A stretch of DNA of 35,996 nucleotides. Origin: a virus. A program made the translations under genes and the position numbers. Where the stretch lies: the IMG/VR virus record IMGVR_UViG_3300003319_000469, positions 1-35,996 of that record, one strand, 5' to 3'. How positions within the stretch are numbered: position 1 is the first letter of the stretch; each line of letters starts with the position of its first letter. Positions 13,385 to 18,961 of the stretch are shown here, piece after piece. A model generated the notes under the pieces. It worked only from the letters and a program-made list of their open reading frames with translations. It searched no databases and was not told the DNA's origin.

Positions 13385-13558
13385 ATGGATTTAGATTTAT
13401 ATGTGAAATCACAGCAGTTGCTTGAGACTCTAGCTAATTCGATACATGACAGAGACCCGAAGAACCCTAATCCTTTTTTCTTTAGTATTAATGAGATACA
13501 TGCTGCGGAGAGATGGCTAGAGGTATTTACTAAGGAAATAAGGGATAATGAAAAGTAG
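13385..13558 (+). CDS. Small acidic hypothetical protein
   Basis: The 57-residue protein begins MDLDLYVKSQQLLETL. I chose the ATG at 13385 because AAGGA lies just upstream; an in-frame TTG at 13343 has no ribosome site. Two helices are separated by a Pro/Asn-rich loop (DPKNPNPFFFS). It is divergent from the RHH gene and first in the plus-strand replication unit. No family was recognised. Confidence 0.5.
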   Translation: MDLDLYVKSQQLLETLANSIHDRDPKNPNPFFFSINEIHAAERWLEVFTKEIRDNEK

Positions 13559-13616
13559 GTTTAGTAGATAGGATATCTTTTTGTAAGCCAGGAGGGCATA
13601 ATTTAATTAGTTTGTT

Positions 13617-13695
13617 TGGTGGGCACATCATGTTCCCACCAAGGGAACTGTAAACATTGTGTTAGAAGTCCACCGACCAAAGTTGCCTTCTAACG
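13617..13695 (+). promoter_or_regulatory. Structured leader upstream of the replication genes
   Basis: The 214-bp gap before the O-like gene holds two perfect 8-bp hairpins: TTGGTGGG (13617-13624) with CCCACCAA (13636-13643), and GTTAGAAG (13662-13669) with CTTCTAAC (13688-13695). GGTGG of the first can alternatively pair with CCACC at 13671-13675 in the loop of the second, and TTGGTG recurs at about 13719. Mutually exclusive folds of this sort are typical of attenuators or riboswitch-like leaders. No T-run terminator follows either hairpin, and no known class was recognised. The remainder of the gap shows nothing further. Confidence 0.45.
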
Positions 13696-13772
13696 TCTTA
13701 CAACTGGATACCGTGTTTTGGTGAATTTACGGCATATGTGTCCAAATCCTTACAGACGAGGCGCAGTATAAC

Positions 13773-14558
13773 ATGCCAAATAATTCCAGCAACACTTATT
13801 CAGAAGTAGATGTAATAGAGAAATACGACGGCTCCTTCGAGCAAGACGACTTAGGCGTAACACAAATCCCCACCGAAACAATCCGCACAATAAGAAACAC
13901 CACAGATTTAGCCCTATTCACATTTCTAGCATCTTGCCCAAAAGATTGGCGACTAAACGTAAAGCATTTGGCCGCTCATTTCGACTGCAATAAAGAAAAA
14001 ATATACAAGTCGATCGACTCATTAATCGACCAAGGTTTTCTGTCCAGAAAACAAACAAGAAACAAAGGAAAATTCGTCAGAAACCAATACAGGCTTCATC
14101 TCAGAAAAAAAATCGACCAACCGTGTCTGGAAAAACCGGATACGGTAAAACCAGATACGGTTTTTCCAGACGCATATAAAACAAAGAAGATACAAAACAA
14201 AGAATCTATTTTAAAACCCTCTGTCGATTTAAAATCGACGGGGAGCTACAAAGATGATGAGTTGTTTATGAGGTTTTATTCGATTTACCCCAATAAACAA
14301 AAGCCTGAAGTCGCTCGAAAGGCATTCTACAGGCACAACCCAAACGATCAATTCGTGTCTATGCTATGTAGAGATGTACGGATGCGTATCGACAACAATT
14401 GGAGAAATCGACCGAAAGATAAAATTCCATTTCCGTCGACTTATTTAAATTCGAAGGAGTGGGAGGGTGATATTTATCCGCCAGATAGCAATATCTCTTC
14501 TTTCCAAGCTAAGAAAAAGCGATACACAATGAGCGAATTGCTGGGAGATGCGCTATGA
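13773..14558 (+). CDS. Replication initiator, lambda O-like
   Basis: The 261-residue protein probably binds the phage origin and recruits the helicase loader encoded next. Residues about 40-105 form a winged helix (LALFTFLASCPKDWRLNVKH, then EKIYKSIDSLIDQGFLSRK). The middle (about 110-165) is low complexity and holds a PDTV repeat. The C-terminal domain (FMRFYSIYPNKQKPEVARKA, then FPSTYLNSKEWEGD) is the conserved tail of many phage replication proteins. The gene is followed by a P-like gene with an ATGA overlap, as in lambda O-P. The DNA for the middle carries the dyad and repeats described as a candidate origin. Confidence 0.8.
   Translation: MPNNSSNTYSEVDVIEKYDGSFEQDDLGVTQIPTETIRTIRNTTDLALFTFLASCPKDWRLNVKHLAAHFDCNKEKIYKSIDSLIDQGFLSRKQTRNKGKFVRNQYRLHLRKKIDQPCLEKPDTVKPDTVFPDAYKTKKIQNKESILKPSVDLKSTGSYKDDELFMRFYSIYPNKQKPEVARKAFYRHNPNDQFVSMLCRDVRMRIDNNWRNRPKDKIPFPSTYLNSKEWEGDIYPPDSNISSFQAKKKRYTMSELLGDAL
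14125..14171. other. Candidate replication origin inside the O-like gene
   Basis: GTCTGGAAAAACCG (14125-14138) and its exact complement CGGTTTTTCCAGAC (14158-14171) flank a 19-base core. The same stretch contains direct repeats AAACCGGATACGGT (14133-14146) and AAACCAGATACGGT (14148-14161), differing at one base. Lambda has its origin iterons in the middle of O, between the DNA-binding and P-binding parts, and this cluster is in the equivalent place. Flanking DNA is AT-rich on the downstream side. Origin activity is inferred. Confidence 0.5.
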
Positions 14559-15232
14559 AAAAAGCAGAAGATGCTTTGATTTATGCGCTTAACAAAGAGC
14601 GTGATAGTCGAGAAAAGATACTAGACCCTTTATGCGCACAATTGGTCGACAAGGTTTTTGTAAAAATGGCTCTTTTGTGCCGCGGATTCGACCATTTTTA
14701 CGAAGACAGAAATCGACTAAATGCTGAAAAAACACAATGGGTACTAGCGTTCACTAAACTTGGATTGCGAAATGATTCTCAGATTCAATTTGCTTTAACC
14801 AAGCTTGAATCCCACAGGCTCCCTAATCCACCGCAGCTAGGAGAGTTTCTGGAGTGGATAAAACCCAAGCCTGAGAGCCTAGGATTCCCCTCAGTCGATG
14901 AAGCCTATAATTTATCAATCCGAATGAATCAGCAGTTTTCCGACTTTCTTCCCGATGACGACAGAGTTGCAACAGTCATAAAGCACGCTATAAACCAAAT
15001 TGGACATTTGACTTATCGAAGCATGAAGATAGAAGCTGCACGTAAAACGTTTGCCACGTACTACGAGATTGCACTCAGGCAATTCATGGACGGCAAACTT
15101 GAGCTTATCAAGAAATCATTGCCCGAAAAGCCTGAGTTGCATCTGAGCGACAAACAAAGAAACGATGAGGCGCGCGCAAAAGCCATGGGCGCATTTCGAG
15201 CAATGGGATTTGATATTCGAACATCCGTTTAA
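14555..15232 (+). CDS. Replication protein P-like helicase loader
   Basis: The 225-residue protein resembles the lambda P family: FVKMALLCRGFDHFYED, then EKTQWVLAFTKLGL and FALTKLESHRLPNPPQLGEF followed by LEWIKP. In lambda, P captures host DnaB and delivers it to O at the origin. The conserved core is at residues about 30-110; the rest is helical, with a basic Ala-rich end. The start overlaps the O-like stop (ATGA), so the two are coupled. Function is by family resemblance and gene order. Confidence 0.8.
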   Translation: MKKAEDALIYALNKERDSREKILDPLCAQLVDKVFVKMALLCRGFDHFYEDRNRLNAEKTQWVLAFTKLGLRNDSQIQFALTKLESHRLPNPPQLGEFLEWIKPKPESLGFPSVDEAYNLSIRMNQQFSDFLPDDDRVATVIKHAINQIGHLTYRSMKIEAARKTFATYYEIALRQFMDGKLELIKKSLPEKPELHLSDKQRNDEARAKAMGAFRAMGFDIRTSV

Positions 15233-15316
15233 ACAATCACAAAAAACTGGTATAAATATCTGCGGATACAAAAATTGGTTATCAAGTTGAGTTTTCTAAT
15301 AGTATTAGATGCCTGT

Positions 15317-15351
15317 AAACCCCCAAAATCTTCAATCCTAGGGGGTTTTTT
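15317..15351 (+). terminator. Rho-independent terminator after the replication genes
   Basis: AAACCCCC (15317-15324) pairs with GGGGGTTT (15341-15348) around a 16-base loop and is followed by more T residues. It lies 85 bp after the P-like stop and before the cold-shock gene, so it should end the replication transcript. The gap between the two genes (15233-15421) holds nothing else recognisable. Confidence 0.8.
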
Positions 15352-15421
15352 GATAAAACATATATGTTGGCATGGGCGCCGTGAATAAAGTGGCTAGAAA
15401 TTGAAATTTCGAGGTTTCAGG

Positions 15422-15646
15422 ATGAAAGAGCAAAAAGGTGTTGTTAAATGGTTTAATGCAGAGCGCGGTTATGGCTTTGTTGGTTCCGATGGTGTCGATT
15501 ATTTTATACACTACAAGGAAATAAATTCACCAGGTTTTAAGACTTTGAAAGAAGGACAGCATGTGCGATTTATGCCTTTTTTATCCCCTAAAGGTCAGGT
15601 TGCTAAAGATTTGCATATAGAAAATGGAGATGAGCCCTGGTTTTAA
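15422..15646 (+). CDS. Cold-shock domain protein (CspA family)
   Basis: The 74-residue protein is a single cold-shock domain that binds single-stranded RNA or DNA. KGVVKWFNAERGYGFV and DYFIHYKEI are the RNP1 and RNP2 regions (CspA: KGFGFI and VFVHF); the second is slightly divergent (Tyr for Phe/Val). The length is close to host CspA (about 70). The ATG at 15422 has GAGG 7 bases upstream; an in-frame TTG at 15401 lacks one. It stands alone between a terminator and convergent minus-strand genes, so it needs its own promoter. It may act as an RNA chaperone or antiterminator for phage transcripts. Confidence 0.9.
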   Translation: MKEQKGVVKWFNAERGYGFVGSDGVDYFIHYKEINSPGFKTLKEGQHVRFMPFLSPKGQVAKDLHIENGDEPWF

Positions 15647-15674
15647 TCAAGGCTCGGGACGACTGCGTGGAAAT

Positions 15675-15971
15675 TTAGTGATGATTATCACCAGTATTTT
15701 CGAGGTGAGTTATAATATTTTTAAGACATTTTATTTGCATTATCTGTAAATCCCCTAGTTGAAAATTAATTTTATTGTCATTGTTTTTTAGATGCTCCAA
15801 GACATTATCTGCGAATTCATCGAGAGATTTTATCATTATGTATTTTATTGATGCATCAAATGGGCAGTCCGAGTTTCGCGTCATTTCTAAAAATTTCCCT
15901 AGTTTTTTAGATATGCTTTGGTTCATTTTTTTCGATGCATTTTTTAATTCTTGTATATCATTGTCATTCAT
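15675..15971 (-). CDS. Small helical hypothetical protein
   Basis: The 98-residue protein begins MNDNDIQELKNASKKM. It is mainly helical, with heptad-like spacing and a Cys/Pro loop (NSDCPFDAS). GAGG lies 9-10 bases before the ATG on the minus strand. It is the last gene of a four-gene minus-strand unit transcribed away from the XRE regulator. No family was recognised. Confidence 0.5.
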   Translation of the reverse strand: MNDNDIQELKNASKKMNQSISKKLGKFLEMTRNSDCPFDASIKYIMIKSLDEFADNVLEHLKNNDNKINFQLGDLQIMQIKCLKNIITHLENTGDNHH

Positions 15972-15994
15972 GCGTTATTATCCTCATCGTTAAT

Positions 15995-16273
15995 TTAAGC
16001 CGCCAATTTAGACTGAAAGCCCGCAATAAATGCTTCAATCCACATATATAATTGGCGCTTGGTACCGTACAGGTTGCGAGATACTATTTCTCTTTCCCCG
16101 TCTTTCCCAATTCTAACTAACTTTATGCACCCGCATGAGTCGTCTAGGTAGTAATGTCCTATGCTTTGAACAAGCTTTCCGTTAACCCTAGTGTATGATG
16201 CAGCGGGCGAGCAGGTTATTTTGTTTAATCGCCCGACTATTAGCTCTAGGTCTTCGATTGTTATTGTTAGCAT
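15995..16273 (-). CDS. Small hypothetical early protein
   Basis: The 92-residue protein begins MLTITIEDLELIVGRL. The ATG at 16273 is preferred as AAGGAA precedes it by 7 bases; the frame stays open upstream to 16345 but overlaps the previous gene. It contains SIGHYYLDDSCGCIKLVRIG and a C-terminal YMWIEAFIAGFQSKL helix. The latter, with ISR-type residues just before it, resembles small phage proteins of unknown role. It lies in the minus-strand early unit. Confidence 0.55.
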   Translation of the reverse strand: MLTITIEDLELIVGRLNKITCSPAASYTRVNGKLVQSIGHYYLDDSCGCIKLVRIGKDGEREIVSRNLYGTKRQLYMWIEAFIAGFQSKLAA

Positions 16274-16286
16274 TTTCTTGTTCCTT

Positions 16287-16553
16287 TTATTTATTGATGT
16301 TGAAATCTTTTTTAATATCTTGTAATTGACCTTCAATATTTTCAATTACATCAGCAGCTGTTGCGAACAAAATTGGCTCCCAAAGATACAGATACTCAGC
16401 TTGATCGTGTGTATCTGTTCCGTTGTAATGCATATTGTTACCGCAATCCTCAGTTTCAAATTTAGATATTTTTGTTATTTTCATTGCTCTGACGACCATT
16501 TTGTAACTACAATAATCTAAAAAATAAACCACCTGTCCTATTTCGAATTTCAT
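16287..16553 (-). CDS. Small hypothetical early protein
   Basis: The 88-residue protein begins MKFEIGQVVYFLDYCSYKMV. The N-terminal half is beta-rich, compatible with a small SH3-like barrel, followed by YLWEPILFATAADVIENIEG and a charged end. A GGGG site lies 5 bases before the ATG. It is in the same minus-strand unit with a 13-base gap to the next gene. No family was recognised. Confidence 0.5.
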   Translation of the reverse strand: MKFEIGQVVYFLDYCSYKMVVRAMKITKISKFETEDCGNNMHYNGTDTHDQAEYLYLWEPILFATAADVIENIEGQLQDIKKDFNINK

Positions 16554-16577
16554 TTTTACCCCTATTGTTAGGTTGAT

Positions 16578-16766
16578 TTATTTACTATTTGGCACGAAAG
16601 TCATGCACTGAAAATTTCTATTGGGTTCTAAGTAATCTTCGTATCTTCTAACCACCAGAAAGCCATTCTTATATTCACATTCTTGTGTAAACTCCATGCT
16701 AATAACACATCCATCTGTGTCTAATTCTTCTTCGTAACTTATGGTGTGCCATTTTATATCGCTCAT
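16578..16766 (-). CDS. Small hypothetical early protein
   Basis: The 62-residue protein begins MSDIKWHTISYEEELD. It is acidic and beta-rich, with three Cys (GCVIS, QECEY, FQCMTF). GAGAG precedes the ATG. It is the first gene of the minus-strand unit and divergent from the XRE regulator, so it is probably transcribed early from the promoter in the shared operator region. No family was recognised. Confidence 0.5.
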   Translation of the reverse strand: MSDIKWHTISYEEELDTDGCVISMEFTQECEYKNGFLVVRRYEDYLEPNRNFQCMTFVPNSK

Positions 16767-16818
16767 GATTTGCTCTCTTTGTTGTTAAGTTGAAAGAAGT
16801 CTATCAAATCATATTTAA

Positions 16819-16873
16819 AATGTAAATAATTTTTTATAAAATATTTACATTGCTATACATGCATACATACATT
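16819..16873. promoter_or_regulatory. Divergent promoters with -35 boxes inside a 10-bp inverted repeat
   Basis: AATGTAAATA (16819-16828) and its exact complement TATTTACATT (16842-16851) are separated by 13 bases. Each arm contains TTTACA as a possible -35 box: on the plus strand with TACATT 18 bases on (16868-16873), and on the minus strand with TAGACT 17 bases on. This would drive the XRE gene and the 16578-16766 unit, and binding of the XRE protein to the arms would repress both. Confidence 0.5.
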
Positions 16874-16904
16874 ACAATTAATTTATTTGTATAGAGGGAT
16901 CGTT

Positions 16905-17105
16905 ATGAACACGATTAAAAGTATTAGAAAGAGGTTGTTTATGTCGCAAGAGCAGTTTGCCAAAGAGCTTGGGGTTACTAAGATGTGCATATCAAATTAT
17001 GAAAATGGCAGGTATTGCATAAGTGCGAAGCCTTTGAAGCGATTAATGCAGCTTGCACAATCAAACAACATAGAGGTTGACATCAATGAGCTTATAGAGT
17101 GTTGA
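16905..17105 (+). CDS. XRE/Cro-type helix-turn-helix regulator
   Basis: The 66-residue protein is a single Cro/CI-type domain. Residues 14-36 (SQEQFAKELGVTKMCISNYE followed by NGR) are the helix-turn-helix, with recognition helix TKMCISNYENG. The ATG at 16905 has GAGGG 6 bases before it. It lacks the C-terminal dimerisation and self-cleavage domain of CI repressors, so it is more like Cro. It is divergent from four small early genes across a symmetric operator. It may switch early genes off as late transcription begins. Confidence 0.85.
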   Translation: MNTIKSIRKRLFMSQEQFAKELGVTKMCISNYENGRYCISAKPLKRLMQLAQSNNIEVDINELIEC

Positions 17106-17165
17106 TTTAGTTAGCACATGTTATACAATGGTTATCAACATTTTCTGTGGATAAAAGGAGCTGTC

Positions 17166-17348
17166 ATGGAAGTAAAGGACTACACATCTGAAGAAAAAGC
17201 TGAAGGCAACACACACTACAACGGCGTACCATCTTTTTATGGCAAGATTGTAGATGAACAGAACAAAATGCAACCTAATTATTGCGAGCCTGGTCCTGCT
17301 GGTGGTGGCATGCAAGGTGCTAAAAGCAACGAACAGAAAGGGCCCTAG
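17166..17348 (+). CDS. Small hypothetical protein before terminase
   Basis: The 60-residue protein begins MEVKDYTSEEKAEGNTHYNG. A strong AAGGAG site supports the ATG at 17166 over an upstream in-frame ATG at 17118. It is acidic at the N-terminus and has a Gly/Pro-rich end (EPGPAGGGMQGAKS) that looks disordered. It is the first gene of the late plus-strand region. No family was recognised. Confidence 0.5.
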   Translation: MEVKDYTSEEKAEGNTHYNGVPSFYGKIVDEQNKMQPNYCEPGPAGGGMQGAKSNEQKGP

Positions 17349-17392
17349 AGTTATTAGAGCTTAGACACATTAAAAACAATAGTGATGAAATT

Positions 17393-17758
17393 ATGGGCAT
17401 ATATCAAGAGTCAGAATACAAGCCTGAGTACTGCGAAATAGCAGCTAAAGTCCTTGCCGGAGGGGAAAGTTTAGCTGCTGTCTGCGCTGAGCTCGATATA
17501 TGCCGAGCAACTCTGTACAATTGGAGAGATGCTCACATAGAATTCGCAAATGCTCTCAACAGAGGATTGCAAAAAGCCCAGCGTAGTTGGGAAGCGTTGG
17601 GGAGAGACGCGATAGAAGGAAATGTGGACAGATTCTCTGCTCCATCCTGGATTTTTACTATGAAAAATCGCTTTAGAGAAGACTACAAAGAAGACAGGCA
17701 AGAAAAAGTTGTCCCCGAATCACTTGTTGACAAACTGATAGATAAGCTTGCAGAGTAA
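17393..17758 (+). CDS. terS: Terminase small subunit
   Basis: The 121-residue protein should recognise the packaging site and regulate the large subunit. The N-terminal part carries a helix-turn-helix (AAVCAELDICRATLYNWRDA), followed by an oligomerisation helix (EFANALNRGLQKAQRSWEAL), WIFTMKNRFREDYKED, and a C-terminal helix that would contact the motor. This is the common layout of small terminases annotated with an HTH. The ribosome site is weak. It is separated from the large subunit by five small genes rather than adjoining it. Confidence 0.8.
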   Translation: MGIYQESEYKPEYCEIAAKVLAGGESLAAVCAELDICRATLYNWRDAHIEFANALNRGLQKAQRSWEALGRDAIEGNVDRFSAPSWIFTMKNRFREDYKEDRQEKVVPESLVDKLIDKLAE

Positions 17759-17759
17759 T

Positions 17760-17788
17760 CATATCGACGACTCTAAGAGGTCGATATG
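17760..17788 (+). promoter_or_regulatory. Hairpin covering the ribosome site and start codon of the next gene
   Basis: CATATCGAC (17760-17768) pairs perfectly with GTCGATATG (17780-17788). Inside it CTC/GAG adds three pairs with a TAA loop. The last three bases of the right arm are the ATG of the holin-like gene, and GAGG at 17777-17780 is its ribosome site. The mRNA hairpin should therefore hide both from ribosomes, giving control over timing. Confidence 0.5.
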
Positions 17789-18034
17789 AAAAAACGCAAA
17801 TATGAAGATTTACGCACTATTTTAAATATTTTAGCATTGATGGCTCTTTTCTTTGTGCAAGCAACCTACCTAATTTCTCACATTCCCGAAACTATCCGCT
17901 GGGCTCTATGGACAATATATCTTTTGCAATCACTCGTTCTTAGTTGCAGGTTATTTGGAATAAAAGTTAAATCATTGTACGAAATGATGGGTGTTTTTGT
18001 TGATATAGTTAAGAGTAAATTTTTTAAAGGGTAA
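17786..18034 (+). CDS. Two-helix membrane protein, holin candidate
   Basis: The 82-residue protein has a basic N-terminus (MKKRKYEDLR), a first membrane segment (about residues 11-31, ILNILALMALFFVQATYLI), a short polar turn (SHIPETIR), a second membrane segment (about 39-58, WALWTIYLLQSLVLSCRLF) and a short amphipathic tail. Two helices, small size and charged ends match class II holins, which form the membrane hole that lets endolysin out. It is not next to the lysozyme at 3209, so this is a guess by topology. A start-codon hairpin could delay its synthesis. Confidence 0.5.
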   Translation: MKKRKYEDLRTILNILALMALFFVQATYLISHIPETIRWALWTIYLLQSLVLSCRLFGIKVKSLYEMMGVFVDIVKSKFFKG

Positions 18035-18072
18035 GGTAATGTCTAGCCACCCAATTTTATTTAGAGGTTTAT

Positions 18073-18357
18073 ATGCAAGTTATAGGGGAATCGGTAGAAG
18101 GATTTAATTATAAAGGAATTCCTGAGGAAAATGAGACTATTGAGGACTCAATAGATGTAGATAAGTTGATCCGAATTATTTATTCGACATCATATTATCT
18201 TAGAAGCCCTCAAGAGTGTCCATTTGGTAGAGGGAATTGGATTTTGGATATCAGGACTAAAGACGGTCAAATGTATTGTTTTAGATATCCAAAAGAAATG
18301 TCGGAGGAGCAATTTTTAAAATATTTACAGCCGCTGCTAAGCAAAATAAAGTCTTAG
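18073..18357 (+). CDS. Small hypothetical protein
   Basis: The 94-residue protein begins MQVIGESVEGFNYKGIPEEN. The C-terminal part (NWILDIRTKDGQMYCFRYPK) is beta-rich, followed by a helix. There is an AGAGG site before the ATG. It lies between the holin-like gene and other small genes upstream of the large terminase. No family was recognised. Confidence 0.5.
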   Translation: MQVIGESVEGFNYKGIPEENETIEDSIDVDKLIRIIYSTSYYLRSPQECPFGRGNWILDIRTKDGQMYCFRYPKEMSEEQFLKYLQPLLSKIKS

Positions 18358-18375
18358 TTCTAAACGAGGGAAATT

Positions 18376-18675
18376 ATGTTTTACAAATTAGATGAAAATA
18401 AAAATGCTATTCCTTGTGGCGTTGAAGAATGGTGCAAAATCTTTGATGATAAAGAAAGTAGGCGCGTTGCTTATACACAAATTGATGGATATGAGGTGTC
18501 TACAGTTTTTCTTGGTGTAGATCATAATCATTTTGGAGGAACCCCTATATTATTTGAAACCATGATATTTGGTCCTGGAGATGCAGAAGAATATCAAACT
18601 AGATGTTCAACGTGGCAAGAAGCAGTAGATATGCATTCTAAGGCTATTTGCTGGCTGAAAAATATGGATTTATGA
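18376..18675 (+). CDS. Conserved small phage protein of the pre-terminase cluster
   Basis: The 99-residue protein contains VSTVFLGVDHNHFGGTPILF, then ETMIFGPGDAEEYQTRCSTW and EAVDMHSKAI. This pattern (S-T-V-F-L-G-x-D-H, P-x-L-F-E-T-M, then Tyr/Arg and Trp-x-E-A) recurs in a widespread family of tailed-phage proteins of unknown function, often close to replication or terminase genes. His, Asp and Glu in the core could bind a metal. The stop overlaps the next start (ATGA). Confidence 0.7.
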   Translation: MFYKLDENKNAIPCGVEEWCKIFDDKESRRVAYTQIDGYEVSTVFLGVDHNHFGGTPILFETMIFGPGDAEEYQTRCSTWQEAVDMHSKAICWLKNMDL

Positions 18676-18845
18676 ATAAGAAAGACTCAGTTGTTATAAT
18701 ACGTCCTTCTCTTAAAGATTATCCCATGCCTCCAGAAGATCAATCAGATTGCAAGGAATTTGATTGCCCTGGATGCAAAAATAAGATGTGGGTTTCAGGT
18801 AAAAAGAGGGGGGCTTCTCATGTTTCACTCGTGTCTTATGAATGA
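18672..18845 (+). CDS. Small zinc-finger-like protein
   Basis: The 57-residue protein begins MNKKDSVVIIRPSLKDYPMP. It holds FDCPGCKNKMWVSGKKRG. CPxC followed by MWVSxKKR is seen in many small phage proteins located before terminase; it could bind zinc with partner Cys (DCKEFDC nearby). The ATG at 18672 overlaps the previous stop and is chosen over one at 18648. The function is unknown. Confidence 0.6.
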   Translation: MNKKDSVVIIRPSLKDYPMPPEDQSDCKEFDCPGCKNKMWVSGKKRGASHVSLVSYE

Positions 18846-18927
18846 AATTATTCTTAGATGCTATAACTGCTTTACTGAGACTGTTAAAAAAGACCCAGAG
18901 TTTTTCACAATAGCAGTGAGATTATGA
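18838..18927 (+). CDS. Possible 29-residue CxxC microprotein
   Basis: A frame from ATG at 18838 overlaps the end of the preceding zinc-finger-like gene and reads MNEIILRCYNCFTETVKK onwards. Cys8 and Cys11 form a CxxC pair. It could be a separate mini zinc-binder or the displaced C-terminal half of the preceding protein. No ribosome site is evident. Confidence 0.25.
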   Translation: MNEIILRCYNCFTETVKKDPEFFTIAVRL

Positions 18928-18961
18928 AAATTTAATCTGAAGTACAACATGTCGAGAAAGG

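Noticed and set aside
18838-18927. Frameshifted continuation of the zinc-finger-like gene
   Set aside because: A single-base error could join the CPGC protein with the CYNC frame, but the 8-base overlap of separate frames is equally consistent with two small genes; left as a low-confidence gene.
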